Origin: Marinomonas lutimaris
GTDB lineage: Bacteria; Pseudomonadota; Gammaproteobacteria; Pseudomonadales; Marinomonadaceae
Length of the DNA stretch: 64,000 bases
Reading direction: 5' to 3'
Assembly (NCBI RefSeq): GCF_019426345.1
Contig: NZ_JAHLLW010000003.1
Location: 186,001 to 250,000 of the forward strand
A model generated the notes under the pieces. That model was not told where the DNA came from and did no database searches. It worked only from the letters and a program-made list of their open reading frames with translations. Shown here piece after piece: positions 54,753 through 64,000 of this stretch. A program made the position numbers and the translations under genes. Within the stretch, counting starts at the first letter, position 1; every line of letters begins with the position of its first letter.

Positions 54753-57458
54753 TTATTTCTCTGTCTGATACTTATCAACCAATGCTTCTACTAAGCCTAA
54801 ATCAAACTGATTGATCGCCGCCTGAAGGTTTTTTTGCTGATTAGACGGCAATAACTTGCGTAATAACTGAAATATCTCTTCGGTGGTTTGCACATCACCA
54901 CTTTGGGCGGCTAGCAATAATGGCTGCCAATCTTCGATGGTTAACTGTCGTGATGGCTCTGTTGGTTCAGCAGGCTGAATTTCGTCATCAGACAATTCAT
55001 GCGAATCGTTTTTTCTTGCCGTAGTTTCAATAATCGGCACAAACCTCACATCAAGATGTGCCACTAAGGCTTTGTAAATATCTTCTATTTGATAGGGCTT
55101 GGCGATGACTTGCCAAAAACCATCGTCCAAGAGGGCTTGCTGTTCATGCACCAATGTCGATGCCGTTACCGCAATGACTGGAATAAGTTGCTCTTTATCT
55201 TCTTTTTGAATGAATTTTAATAAATCGATACCCGTTTTATTGGGCATACGAATGTCTGTCATCACCAAATCTGGCGGATTCAAGGTAAACGCTTTTATGG
55301 CTTGTTCACCGTCTTCAGCTTCGATAACCTGACAACCCGCTTTTTCTAACAAAGACACGAGAATATCTCGCGACCATTCATCATCTTCTGCCACCAGTAC
55401 TCTGATGGGATTATTTAATCTCATATTTAGAAGTGAATCTTGCTCGTCACCAGAAAGCATTTCATCGCCTTCTACTTTAGACAATGGTAAATCGACAATA
55501 ATTTGAGTACCAACACCTTCACTGCTTTTTACCGATAATGAGCCTTGCATCAATTTAACGAGAGTCGTTGATAACGACAAACCTAGCCCTGTCCCGCCTG
55601 ATGCTTCACCCGCTTTACCTTGCATAAATGGCGTAAACAGATGCTCCATCAGTTCAGCCTCGATTCCTGGCCCAGTATCTTCGATGCTGATATGAATACG
55701 CTCTTCTACAATCTGAACGACCGTTTTCACATAACCTTGAAGGGTAAACTTCACTGCATTACCTAAAAGGTTGGTAATGATTTGTTGAAATTTGACGGGA
55801 TCTATCCAGACAAACTGCCGCTCATCAATATCACACTCAACAATAAGATCTAGCCCCTTCTCCTGAGCTTGACCTTGGAAAAGCTTGCCTATCTGACTCA
55901 CTTCACGGCAAAGATTCACTTTTTGCTCGTGTAGAACCAGCCGTCCAGATTCTATGCGAGCAATATCTAAAATATCGTTAATCAAGCCTAATAAGCGATT
56001 CCCAGCACTGGCAATGGATAGAAATCTTGTTCTGGAGACTCCGGTTAATTGATTATCTTCACTAATTAATTGCGCGTAACCAATGATGGCATTTAACGGC
56101 GTGCGAATTTCATGACTCATATTGGCTAAGAAATGACTTTTTGCCTGGTTGGCTTGCTCAGCCGCTTCTTTTGCTTGCTCTAACTGCATAGAAACATGTT
56201 TTTGCTCCGTAATATCACTCATGATGTCACCAACAGAAGTTGCATGCCCATTTTCATCGCGCAATAGAAAATAGGTTTCATAAGTGGAAAATATACGCCC
56301 ATCCAAGCTTTTAGCCTGCAATTCTCCCTCCCAAACACCATGCTCTCTAACGTAAGGAGTTACGGTTTCTTTGAGAAATTTCTGGCTAGCTTCGGGGTAA
56401 AATTCAAGATAGTTAAATCCACTCAAAGACGCATCACTGGCCTCTTCATCCACACCAAGAAGCATGCGTATTTTTTTATTAAAGTAAGTAATATCTCCCT
56501 CTAAAGTTGCCATTGCAAAGCCTTGCGCAGAATTATCGGCAAAGCTTTTAAAGAGTTTTAGTTGACTAAAAAGTCGGTGACGTTCGGTAATATCGCGTGC
56601 AATGCCTAAGGTGCCACGAAAGTTAATTGAAGGCTCAATGACAGGAACTCTATGAACTTCAAACAAACAGGGCTCGCTGCCATCTTTTGGGTAACCCCAG
56701 CCTTGCTCATGGGATGTTATGCCAGTTTGCAAAGGAACTTCACCTGCATTTTGATAATAAGCCCCCTTTCCATCCAAGTTTAACTCTAAGTCACTTTTTC
56801 CTTTTATTTCTTGCGCAGTAAGTTGGTTAAAATCTAAGAACGCTTGATTACAGTCGAGATAGTTCCCCTGCTCATCTTTAGACCAGACAATGTCAGGAAT
56901 ATTATTGAGTAACGAGGACAAGGTAAGTTCACGCCGTCTTGATTCTTCACGAGCAACAATCAGGGCATTTTCAGTCTCAACTAAATGGCCAATTTCCTCA
57001 AAAATACCAGCGACACTCAAGACTTTATATTGGCTATTTCTGCGAGTAACGCTGCCGCGCATCTCTATCCAGAAACATTCATTAAGGTGATTTTGAATTT
57101 GTAGACGTATAGATTTAGGCGCAAGACGTGTTTCTTGTTCGAGTAATGCGGTTTTCCACTCATTGAAAGTTGCTTGATCATCAGTTGATAAAAACGCCAA
57201 CCAATCTTCGAGACGCTTAGGCGTTTTTTGCTCTTCAAAGCCAAGTTGCATAAAAAATTCAGAGGAAGCATACAAACGATCTGTTTCAGGAAACCATTCC
57301 CAAACACCAGCATTGGTTGCCAAAATCGCTCTTGAATAGCGACGTTGTAACAACTTAAAGCGAAAAAGAAAAGCGAGCTGCAAAGCAACCAAGACAAAAG
57401 CCGTAAGGCAAAATAAACCAACAAATACTTTAAGTAAAATGGGAAACTCTATATCCAT
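54753..57458 (-). CDS. Hybrid sensor histidine kinase with PAS domains and receiver
   Basis: A 901-residue protein. Membrane anchor about 9-33; three PAS-type domains about 45-160, 180-295 and 305-425; HisKA with His449 in NMSHEIRTPLNA; HATPase with NAVKFT, DTGPGIE and GGTGLGLSL; then a receiver near residue 690-800 with AEDDEWS and phospho-acceptor MTDIRMP; C-terminal helical tail without a clear Hpt His. Stimulus unknown. Downstream of the REC-GGDEF-EAL gene by 80 bp, so it probably signals to it. Confidence 0.92.
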   Translation of the reverse strand: MDIEFPILLKVFVGLFCLTAFVLVALQLAFLFRFKLLQRRYSRAILATNAGVWEWFPETDRLYASSEFFMQLGFEEQKTPKRLEDWLAFLSTDDQATFNEWKTALLEQETRLAPKSIRLQIQNHLNECFWIEMRGSVTRRNSQYKVLSVAGIFEEIGHLVETENALIVAREESRRRELTLSSLLNNIPDIVWSKDEQGNYLDCNQAFLDFNQLTAQEIKGKSDLELNLDGKGAYYQNAGEVPLQTGITSHEQGWGYPKDGSEPCLFEVHRVPVIEPSINFRGTLGIARDITERHRLFSQLKLFKSFADNSAQGFAMATLEGDITYFNKKIRMLLGVDEEASDASLSGFNYLEFYPEASQKFLKETVTPYVREHGVWEGELQAKSLDGRIFSTYETYFLLRDENGHATSVGDIMSDITEQKHVSMQLEQAKEAAEQANQAKSHFLANMSHEIRTPLNAIIGYAQLISEDNQLTGVSRTRFLSIASAGNRLLGLINDILDIARIESGRLVLHEQKVNLCREVSQIGKLFQGQAQEKGLDLIVECDIDERQFVWIDPVKFQQIITNLLGNAVKFTLQGYVKTVVQIVEERIHISIEDTGPGIEAELMEHLFTPFMQGKAGEASGGTGLGLSLSTTLVKLMQGSLSVKSSEGVGTQIIVDLPLSKVEGDEMLSGDEQDSLLNMRLNNPIRVLVAEDDEWSRDILVSLLEKAGCQVIEAEDGEQAIKAFTLNPPDLVMTDIRMPNKTGIDLLKFIQKEDKEQLIPVIAVTASTLVHEQQALLDDGFWQVIAKPYQIEDIYKALVAHLDVRFVPIIETTARKNDSHELSDDEIQPAEPTEPSRQLTIEDWQPLLLAAQSGDVQTTEEIFQLLRKLLPSNQQKNLQAAINQFDLGLVEALVDKYQTEK

Positions 57459-57538
57459 GATTAATCCCTAAGAGCACCAGAAGTGACTTTATTGACTTTA
57501 AAAGACCAGTATAAAATCGTGCAAGCTCAGCCGTAGCG

Positions 57539-59323
57539 CTAAAGTTTTTCCGGCTTATGAAAAAAGTAACCCTGTCCCCATTCGACACCCAGCGTTTTAA
57601 GCTTATCCACAATACTTTGGTTTTCTACAAACTCAGCAACGACAGGTTTATTAAGCATTTTTGCTAACTTCACAATGGAATCAACCATACCGTAGTGTAT
57701 TTCGTTTACATGCATGTCTTTAATAAACATGCCATCAATCTTAATCAAATCAAAAGGTAAATCCATCAGATACGCAAACGATGAAAAACCAGTGCCAAAG
57801 TCATCTAACGCAATGGTGCAACCATGCTCATGAAGCAAAGCCATGAACCGCCGAGTATCTGAAAAGTTGTTGAGCGCTTCCGTTTCGGTGATTTCAAAGC
57901 AGAATTTGCTGCCATCTAATCGATAGTACTGTAACTGCTCAACAATAAACTCAGCAAAGTTCGATTGTCTTACCGACAGCGCAGATACATTCAAAGCGAC
58001 TTGATCAATTTCGTCCCACAAATCATAACGTTCTGACAACTGCTGCATGGTATTACTAATCACCCAGCGATCAATTTTGGAGACAATACCAAAACGCTCA
58101 GCCGCGCGAATAAAGTCATTAGGGTAAATCAAACTTCCCGTTTCTTCGTCTCTCAGTCGAACTAAAATTTCTATTTTCTTTTTTGGCTCATCATGGATCA
58201 ATGAACAAACTTGCTGAAAATGAACTTCGAATAAATCTTTATCGAGGCCATCGATAATTCTCAGCCCCCAATTTAAATTACCTCTATGCTCATCATAAGC
58301 AAGGTCTTTGGCGTTTTTGATAATTCGAGAATGAATCCCCGACTTTTTACTTGAGTAACAAATCTCATCAGCTAGCATGACAACTTGTTCAAAAGACACC
58401 ATATCAAGTGTGATAGGAATCGCTACTTGCGTCACCGTCATTCGAAACTGACGCTCATCCCAGACAAATGCAAAGTCCTTGAAGCCTTGTTGTAGTAAAC
58501 GGAAAAAAGATTCGACCGTTTCGTCACCGCCTTTACTAATAACAATAGCAAATTTATCACCACTTAAACGCGCACAGAAATCTCGTTGAGGATCAGCAAG
58601 TTCACTCATCATAATGGCCAACTGATGCAACAATTCATCGCCAGCGATGCAGCCGCAAGAATCGTTTATCAAACGAAATTCGTTCACGTCGATTAAAATA
58701 AAATACGGTATATGCTCAGCGGTTTTAGCTTGGACTCCAGAAATGAGATGAGATATGTGTTCGTCTAATGCATCGCGGTTATAAAGTTGGGTTACGAAGT
58801 CGTGCTGGGCAAGATACTTTAGTCGATCTTGCATATAACGTCTTTCGTTCACTTCTTTTCGAAGATTTCGATTTACTAAATTCAGATCAGCCGTGCGCTC
58901 ACGAACCTTCTCTTCTAATGATGATGTGAGTTCTCTTAGCTCATTAACAAGTTGGTATTTCTCTAATTGGTGCTGGACTCTAGAACGAACCTCTTCAATA
59001 CGAATAGGCTTGCTGATGTAATCATTACCGCCAGCGTCAAATCCACGACTGATATCATCGGCTAACGCAGTAACAAAAATAATAGGCACATCTTTATGAT
59101 ACGGATGAGAGCGAATTCGGCGACAAGTTTCAAATCCGTCAATCCCTCCCATCATGACATCTAACAAAATTAAGCATGGCTGAGTTCTTTCTAATAGCTC
59201 CAAAGCTCGTTCACCGGAGTTCGCCACAGAAATTTGGCAATCCAGTGCATCCATTACTTCCTTTAAAATGCGTAAATTCTCTGGAACATCATCGACAATT
59301 AACACCGTTGGAGACTGCTTCAT
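57539..59323 (-). CDS. Response regulator with GGDEF and EAL domains
   Basis: A 594-residue protein. Receiver about 1-125 (VLIVDDVPENL, LLDVMMGG); coiled coil; GGDEF-type domain about 165-330 with the active site degenerated to SGDKF, so probably not a cyclase; EAL about 345-590 with EILVRL, DDFGTGFSSF, LNVSALS, ITETEAL, KIDGMF and AEFVEN, likely an active phosphodiesterase. Receiver phosphorylation by the neighbouring hybrid kinase may switch it. RFG>RLSG: cyclase loss is inferred from motif. Confidence 0.92.
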   Translation of the reverse strand: MKQSPTVLIVDDVPENLRILKEVMDALDCQISVANSGERALELLERTQPCLILLDVMMGGIDGFETCRRIRSHPYHKDVPIIFVTALADDISRGFDAGGNDYISKPIRIEEVRSRVQHQLEKYQLVNELRELTSSLEEKVRERTADLNLVNRNLRKEVNERRYMQDRLKYLAQHDFVTQLYNRDALDEHISHLISGVQAKTAEHIPYFILIDVNEFRLINDSCGCIAGDELLHQLAIMMSELADPQRDFCARLSGDKFAIVISKGGDETVESFFRLLQQGFKDFAFVWDERQFRMTVTQVAIPITLDMVSFEQVVMLADEICYSSKKSGIHSRIIKNAKDLAYDEHRGNLNWGLRIIDGLDKDLFEVHFQQVCSLIHDEPKKKIEILVRLRDEETGSLIYPNDFIRAAERFGIVSKIDRWVISNTMQQLSERYDLWDEIDQVALNVSALSVRQSNFAEFIVEQLQYYRLDGSKFCFEITETEALNNFSDTRRFMALLHEHGCTIALDDFGTGFSSFAYLMDLPFDLIKIDGMFIKDMHVNEIHYGMVDSIVKLAKMLNKPVVAEFVENQSIVDKLKTLGVEWGQGYFFHKPEKL

Positions 59324-59726
59324 ACCTAGCTATGCCTTTTCTATGATTTACCAATCACTTGAATAAAGTAATTAAAACGCCACGATCGAACAATTCTTAA
59401 GTAATACGCCTAAATATTACCTCTGTTTCTTACTGAATATCCATCTAAGTTATCCATAAAAAAATCTAATGCACAAATTTGATGTAAATCTTAAGTGAAA
59501 ATAAAGTCATATTATAAGACGAAGCAAAACGATGGCTTGTAGAGAATTGTAACCTCAAACCTTTAATTAAAAACTCTCAACCTAATGTATAGATAAAACA
59601 CAGATAAGCTTTTTCTAATAAAGCGAAAAACCTAAAGTAAGATACGGAACACGCACCAGTGTGGATCATATAGTCCACTTTTAATGCGTGCCCACGAAAA
59701 ATAAATGAAGGGAAAAGATTTTTATT
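59324..59726. other. Intergenic region with a nested hairpin
   Basis: A 403-bp AT-rich stretch without credible open frames; it contains the promoter of the REC-GGDEF-EAL gene and the 3' side of the YitT-like gene. The only structure I find is a nested stem at 59650-59690: CACGCA with TGCGTG and inside GTGGA with TCCAC. It lies 37 bp after the YitT-like stop with no T-run, so terminator function is uncertain. Confidence 0.45.
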
Positions 59727-60329
59727 TTAAGCTTTCGCATCCAGCAGAGCTATTTGCGCCCACTTAGGTGGACGGTGATAACGACCTACTACGGAACTTA
59801 ATAATAAGAAAGCAAGTAATGAGTAACCCAAATGACTCCAGTCAAGAAACACCACAGCAGCCATCAATACAGTAATATCGGCAACCAATGTTGTTTTACT
59901 CGCATGAATATCAAATCGGCGCTCTAAAAATACAGATAGGATATTTAGCCCGCCTAGAGAAGCATTATGCCGGAACAAAATAATCAATCCAAAGCCAACC
60001 AATAGACCGCCTAAAGCCCCAGATAGAAGAGGATGAATAGAAAGAACAACATACTGTTTCATTAGCTCAGAGAGCAGAGACAGCAAACTTACACTCGCAA
60101 AAGTGCGTAAGGTAAAATCTCGACCTAGTGTGTACCAAGCTAAGATATAAAACGGAATATTGAGTAAGAAAAATAGCTGACCAAAAGATAGATCAGTAAC
60201 ACGCAGCAAAATCATTCCAGCGCCCGCCGTGCCACTAATTAGCAATCCAGCAGAATTTAGAATATGCAAGCCTAAAGCAACAAGCAGACAGCCCTCAATG
60301 ATAGAGAGCCAACGATGAGTGGTTTTCAT
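59727..60329 (-). CDS. YitT-like membrane protein
   Basis: A 200-residue inner-membrane protein with five to six hydrophobic segments and no soluble domain (YitT proteins usually carry an added DUF2179 domain; this one ends after the membrane part). Blocks LISGTAGAGMILLR, FFLLNIPFYILAWYTLG and FRHNASLGGLNILSVFLERR are typical of the family. Function unknown. Divergent from the first LysR gene. Confidence 0.75.
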   Translation of the reverse strand: MKTTHRWLSIIEGCLLVALGLHILNSAGLLISGTAGAGMILLRVTDLSFGQLFFLLNIPFYILAWYTLGRDFTLRTFASVSLLSLLSELMKQYVVLSIHPLLSGALGGLLVGFGLIILFRHNASLGGLNILSVFLERRFDIHASKTTLVADITVLMAAVVFLDWSHLGYSLLAFLLLSSVVGRYHRPPKWAQIALLDAKA

Positions 60330-60572
60330 GAAACGTCCTTAACAAGAGCCGTATTAACTTTTGGTTAATAGCAAAGGTTTGTAAAAATCGCTTCTTGTGG
60401 AAGCGGATAACACAGACCACATTCAGTACTGAGTTTCTCAGCTCAAACTAAAGCATATTCTATACCATAATTTCACAATCTCTTATGAATTTTCACTTAT
60501 CTATTTGATCATTTATCACAGAGAAGCGAATAGCACTACTCATCAAAACAGAAACAAGGCTACAATAGCCAA

Positions 60573-61460
60573 ATGCGAATCACACTTAGACAATTACAAA
60601 TATTTGAAGCGGTTGTTCATACAGGATCTGTGACTGCGGCTGCAGAAATGGTCTCTATTAGCCAACCAGCTGCAAGCCAAGCATTAAGAGAGCTAGAAGC
60701 CCTTTTGGGCCGCCCTCTTTTTCGTCGCCATGGCAAACGCTTACAAATAACACCTCAAGCTAGACACCTTCTTCCGCAGGCTCGCGCAGTTCTTAGTCAA
60801 ATAGAACAAATTGAAAGCATGGGAAGTGAAGATGAGCTTAGTGGCTCTTTGCATTTGGCCGCCAGCGTGAGTGTGGGTAACTATCTGCTCCCGAAACAAA
60901 TGTCTTTGTTTAAACGTCAGCATCCCAATATTCGTTTCAACTTGGACATCGGCAATACACAAAGTGTGATCCAACAGTTGTTAACTGGTAAAGCCGAAGT
61001 AGGTTTTATCGAAGGCTACTGCCAACACGCCGAATTAATGACTCAAGTCTGGCTAAAAGACGAACTCGTAGTATTTGGTTCCGCTGAAGAAGAACGTCCT
61101 GAGAATTTATCTTGGGAAGACTTAAAAGAAGCTAGCTGGGTAATGCGCGAATCAGGCTCCGGTACTCGCAATATATTAGAACAAGCGACAGCCGCTCAGA
61201 TCCCTCAGCTTAATGTGGTTCTTTCACTTGCGCACATGGAAGCAGTTAAACAAGCCGTGATCCATCAGATGGGACTTGGCTGCTTATCTAGGATGGCGAT
61301 ATCTCAAGAACTCAACTCTGGGCTAATACGACTTTATCAAACGCCATTGGAACTTAATCGAAATTTATTGATTGTCACTCCAAAAAATACGGCGCTTACC
61401 CAAAACGCTCAACGCTTTATCGACCTATGTTGTGCCGTACCCGTTTTATCAAATATTTAG
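60573..61460 (+). CDS. LysR-family transcriptional regulator
   Basis: A 295-residue regulator. N-terminal winged HTH about 1-60 (LRQLQIFEAVVHTGSVTAAAE, SQPAASQALRELEALLG) and a C-terminal effector domain to 295. Divergent from the YitT-like gene, which it may control. The 61461-61584 region after it holds an inverted repeat. Effector unknown. Confidence 0.9.
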   Translation: MRITLRQLQIFEAVVHTGSVTAAAEMVSISQPAASQALRELEALLGRPLFRRHGKRLQITPQARHLLPQARAVLSQIEQIESMGSEDELSGSLHLAASVSVGNYLLPKQMSLFKRQHPNIRFNLDIGNTQSVIQQLLTGKAEVGFIEGYCQHAELMTQVWLKDELVVFGSAEEERPENLSWEDLKEASWVMRESGSGTRNILEQATAAQIPQLNVVLSLAHMEAVKQAVIHQMGLGCLSRMAISQELNSGLIRLYQTPLELNRNLLIVTPKNTALTQNAQRFIDLCCAVPVLSNI

Positions 61461-61474
61461 AGTATAAATTTTTC

Positions 61475-61511
61475 TAAATACTAAACGTATTGCTCGAATA
61501 TTTAGTATTTA
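61475..61511. repeat. Inverted repeat between two LysR genes
   Basis: TAAATACTAAA (61475-61485) and TTTAGTATTTA (61501-61511), 11-bp perfect arms with a 15-base loop. It lies 74 bp before the second LysR start, so it may be an operator of that gene or a weak terminator of the first. Confidence 0.5.
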
Positions 61512-61584
61512 CGGTTGAAGTTTGCGCAAAGGCCAATACAATAAATTCATATAAAATATAAACCATGCGAAAAACATAAAAAGT

Positions 61585-62535
61585 ATGAATATTAATAAAA
61601 TTGACCTTAATCTTCTTATTTACCTCGATGTCTTGCTAAGAGAATGCAACGTCACGCGCTCTGCCAATCAGCTAAACATCACACAGCCGGCAATGAGTAA
61701 TGGCTTAAAGCGACTAAGAGACTTGCTGAGCGATCCTCTGCTCGTTCGTACTAGTGAAGGCATGAAGCCAACAGAGAAAGCCTTACGCTTGCAACCTATC
61801 GTACGCAAAGTATTGCTTGAGCTCGAAGAAGCCCTGCAACCAGAAGCCGACTTTAACGAAAGTATCAGTACGCGCGTATTTCGTATCATGGCAAGTGACT
61901 ATGCCGCTTCAACCGTTATTCCTCGATTACTCAACCGGCTACGAGAATTTGCACCGGGCATTACACTCGACATCATGACGCCGAGCGACGTCACCTTTCA
62001 CGACGTTGAAGCAGGTAAAATCGATATGGCTATTAACCGTTTCGAAGAATTACCCCAGTCCTTCCATCAAAAAAGTGTTTGGTTTGATACTTTCGTTTGC
62101 ATGATGAGTTCAAAAAACCCGATCAAAGACCATTTTGACATTGATGCTTACCTACAAGCCCAGCATATTTGGGTAAGTAAAACAGGCTTCGGAGTGGGTG
62201 TCGGCATGGACCCAAATGACGTACAGAAATTAGGCTGGGTAGATGAGGCACTTCAAGCCCTAGACCATAAACGCAGCATCCGTGTGTTTACTCGAAGCTA
62301 CCATACCGCCATGCACTTGGCTCTTGAGCAAGACCTGATTGCGACCCTTCCTAAAAAGGTTGCCATGGTCAATAAAAAGAATCCCGACTTGGTGATTCTT
62401 GATCCACCATTCGATATCCCACAAATTGAACTAAAAATGATTTGGAGTCCGCTACTGCATCACGATGCCAGTCATATTTGGTTCAGAAGACAAGTCATTG
62501 ATGTGGCAAACGAGCTAAAAGCACAAGCAAAATAA
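61585..62535 (+). CDS. LysR-family transcriptional regulator (NodD-like subgroup)
   Basis: A 316-residue regulator. The start DLNLLIYLDVLLRECNVTRSA and ITQPAMSNGLKRLRDLL is typical of the NodD/LinR/PcpR-like subgroup; the effector domain covers about 95-310. Its 3' neighbour, 44 bp on, is the VOC gene, which may be co-transcribed. The true target is unknown. Confidence 0.9.
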   Translation: MNINKIDLNLLIYLDVLLRECNVTRSANQLNITQPAMSNGLKRLRDLLSDPLLVRTSEGMKPTEKALRLQPIVRKVLLELEEALQPEADFNESISTRVFRIMASDYAASTVIPRLLNRLREFAPGITLDIMTPSDVTFHDVEAGKIDMAINRFEELPQSFHQKSVWFDTFVCMMSSKNPIKDHFDIDAYLQAQHIWVSKTGFGVGVGMDPNDVQKLGWVDEALQALDHKRSIRVFTRSYHTAMHLALEQDLIATLPKKVAMVNKKNPDLVILDPPFDIPQIELKMIWSPLLHHDASHIWFRRQVIDVANELKAQAK

Positions 62536-62579
62536 TACGAACTATCAAAATAATACGAACTATCAGAAGACACAAAACT

Positions 62580-62969
62580 ATGTTCAACGTTTCTCATGTT
62601 CATCACGTCGCTATCATTTGCTCTGACTATTTAGTGTCCAAACGATTCTATAGTGAAATTCTTGGCTTTCGCATACTAGAAGAGACTTATAGAGAAGAAC
62701 GTCAGTCTTATAAATTAGACCTTGCCATTAATGACCAACAACAAATTGAGCTTTTCTCATTTCCATCACCACCAGCACGTCCTTCTCGGCCTGAAGCCCA
62801 AGGTTTAAGGCACTTAGCCTTTGCAGTAGAGGATTTAGAATCCTGTATTAAACATCTAAATCAGCACGGCGTGATCACGGAAGACATTCGACTAGATGAG
62901 CTAACAGACAAGCACTTCACTTTCTTTGCCGATCCAGACGGCTTGCCACTCGAGCTTTACGAACTATAG
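62580..62969 (+). CDS. yaeR: YaeR-like VOC superfamily protein
   Basis: A 129-residue glyoxalase-fold protein. VHHVAIICSDYLVSKRFYSEILGF at the N-terminus, PSRPEAQGLRHLAF and FFADPDGLPLELYE at the end closely follow E. coli YaeR. VOC proteins bind a divalent metal; the reaction of YaeR is unknown. 44 bp after the LysR gene. Confidence 0.88.
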   Translation: MFNVSHVHHVAIICSDYLVSKRFYSEILGFRILEETYREERQSYKLDLAINDQQQIELFSFPSPPARPSRPEAQGLRHLAFAVEDLESCIKHLNQHGVITEDIRLDELTDKHFTFFADPDGLPLELYEL

Positions 62970-63041
62970 ACCCAATAGCAGCATTTAAAGCTAGAATTTA
63001 TAAACCGGCATTTAAATTCAGCAATTCAAGTCAAAAAAAAA

Positions 63042-63067
63042 CGCCCACTACCTTTCAGCAGTGGGCG
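63042..63067 (-). terminator. Terminator of the peroxiredoxin gene
   Basis: On the minus strand an 8-bp G/C-rich stem (CGCCCACT / AGTGGGCG) with a 10-base loop is followed by T9. It lies 25 bp after the peroxiredoxin stop. Confidence 0.9.
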
Positions 63068-63092
63068 CTCTTATTGCTATAAAACGAACGTC

Positions 63093-63716
63093 TTATAGAG
63101 ATTTAGAGTTTTCTGCAAGGTAAGATGCAACGCCTTCAGGTGAAGTATTCATACCTTTATCGCCTTTGTTCCAGCCAGCTGGACAAACTTGACCATTTTC
63201 TTCGAAGAATTGAAGCGCATCAACAACACGAACCAACTCATCCATGTTACGGCCAATTGGCTCATCGTTTACTACTTGTGAACGAACGATACCTTTTTGG
63301 TCAATAACAAAAGACGCGCGCATCGCAACACCAGCTGGGTAGTAAGAATCGCCACCTTCAGACTCTATGCCGTATGCTTTTGCAATCGCATGATCCATAT
63401 CAGCGGCTAGTGTATATTCAACTGCACCGATACCACCTTGCTCAACTGGAGTATTACGCCAAGCATTGTGAGTAAAATGAGAATCGATAGAAACACCAAT
63501 GACTTCTACGCCCATTTCACGGAATTTATCCATGCGGTGAGACATAGCGATGATTTCTGAAGGACATACAAATGTGAAATCTAATGGGTAGAAGAACACA
63601 ATTGCGTATTTGCCTTTGATAGTTTCAGCAAGGTTGAAAGAATCAACGATTTGACCATCCGCTAATACGGCTGGAACTGTAAAATCTGGGGCTTTTTTAC
63701 CAACTAAAATAGACAT
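63093..63716 (-). CDS. Typical 2-Cys peroxiredoxin (AhpC/Prx1 type)
   Basis: A 207-residue thiol peroxidase. Peroxidatic Cys51 in DFTFVCPSE, resolving Cys178 in GQVCPAGW. Reduces H2O2 and organic peroxides using thioredoxin or a glutaredoxin-like donor. It is downstream of grxD on the same strand with 86 bp between, so the glutaredoxin may be co-regulated. A/G-rich ribosome site AAAGGAGACG before the ATG. Confidence 0.92.
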   Translation of the reverse strand: MSILVGKKAPDFTVPAVLADGQIVDSFNLAETIKGKYAIVFFYPLDFTFVCPSEIIAMSHRMDKFREMGVEVIGVSIDSHFTHNAWRNTPVEQGGIGAVEYTLAADMDHAIAKAYGIESEGGDSYYPAGVAMRASFVIDQKGIVRSQVVNDEPIGRNMDELVRVVDALQFFEENGQVCPAGWNKGDKGMNTSPEGVASYLAENSKSL

Positions 63717-63802
63717 CTTTAACGTCTCCTTTTATTGCTTAATATTTAAAGGCTAATGTTTAACTCAATAGTGTCACTTATCATCATAAGCGACACAAAA
63801 AC

Positions 63803-64000
63803 TTACTCTTCAGAAGATGAACCGACTGCTTCTTTGATCAAAGTCTGTAGCTCACCGTTTGCAGCCATTTCAACGATAATATCGCAACCACCAACTAACT
63901 CACCTTTCACCCAAAGCTGTGGGAATGTTGGCCAGTTAGCAAATTTTGGTAGCTCAGCGCGAATATCTGGATTGTCCAAGATATTAACAAAAGCAAAACG
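63803..64000 (-). CDS. grxD: Monothiol glutaredoxin GrxD, 5' end outside window
   Basis: The last 66 codons of a Grx4-type monothiol glutaredoxin: NWPTFPQLWVKGELVGGCDI, including the conserved WP-TPQL-VGG-D glutathione-binding block, then EMAANGELQTLI. Grx4 carries Fe-S clusters with glutathione and BolA partners. The CGFS active site lies beyond the right edge. Its stop TAA is at 63803-63805. Confidence 0.93.
   Translation of the reverse strand, partial: RFAFVNILDNPDIRAELPKFANWPTFPQLWVKGELVGGCDIIVEMAANGELQTLIKEAVGSSSEE

Noticed and set aside
1..64000. CRISPR arrays, tRNA, rRNA, complete insertion sequences or prophage genes
   Set aside because: I looked for repeat-spacer periodicity, tRNA-like arms and transposase or phage products by eye and found none; a tool search was not possible.

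Overview
The window looks like chromosome from a marine gammaproteobacterium of the Oceanospirillales, most like Marinomonas. This rests on gene content (OmpK/Tsx-type porin, an OsmC-YcaO fusion, an MmcQ/YjbR-YbiT pair, an oxygen-dependent-type cob cluster containing cbiD, many chemoreceptors and c-di-GMP enzymes) and on moderately low GC. I see no rRNA, tRNA, phage, CRISPR array or intact insertion sequence. The genus is an inference; no search was run.

Layout. 1-20 kb holds housekeeping and surface functions: a Tat-exported PhoX phosphatase (cut by the left edge, with a Pho box), two chemoreceptors, the ABC-F protein YbiT, a YqjD/YqjE/YqjK-like membrane trio, a CNNM/CorC protein, an EAL phosphodiesterase divergent from an XRE regulator with operator-like sites, TrhA, UppP, a ZntR-like regulator with a typical 20-bp-spacer promoter, and OmpK. 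20-29 kb holds a diguanylate cyclase, then a phosphonate (2-aminoethylphosphonate-type) uptake operon with a GntR/UTRA regulator, a Pho box and a GTnTAnAC operator, then a DMT transporter and a HAD-IB phosphatase, and CbpA/CbpM. 30.4-36.8 kb is an AT-rich island with a CsgD/VpsT-like LuxR regulator convergent with a six-gene chaperone-usher pilus operon (spore-coat-U/Csu type, two chaperones). 37-44 kb has the OsmC-YcaO fusion, MltC, a type B carboxylesterase and a PotF-like binding protein.

The most unusual locus is 44.2-45.7 kb: a CesT-like type III secretion chaperone followed 8 bp later by a putative M91-family zinc-metalloprotease effector (NleD/HopH1/XopG type, HELIH motif). A near-consensus HrpL box (GGAACC-N15-CCAC) lies 30 bp upstream. 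No secretion apparatus is visible, so it is an orphan effector cassette whose injectisome and HrpL sigma factor should lie elsewhere.

45.8-54.6 kb is an eight-gene minus-strand cobalamin operon (chlID-cbiA-cbiD-cobK-cobH-cobL-cobI-cbiG) with mostly overlapping genes and no recognisable cobalamin riboswitch. 54.7-59.3 kb is a response regulator-GGDEF-EAL protein followed by a hybrid histidine kinase. The right end holds a YitT-like membrane protein, two LysR regulators, a YaeR-like VOC protein, a 2-Cys peroxiredoxin and the end of grxD. Cyclic-di-GMP recurs as a theme: one cyclase, one EAL protein, one REC-GGDEF-EAL protein and a VpsT-like candidate receptor beside a pilus operon.
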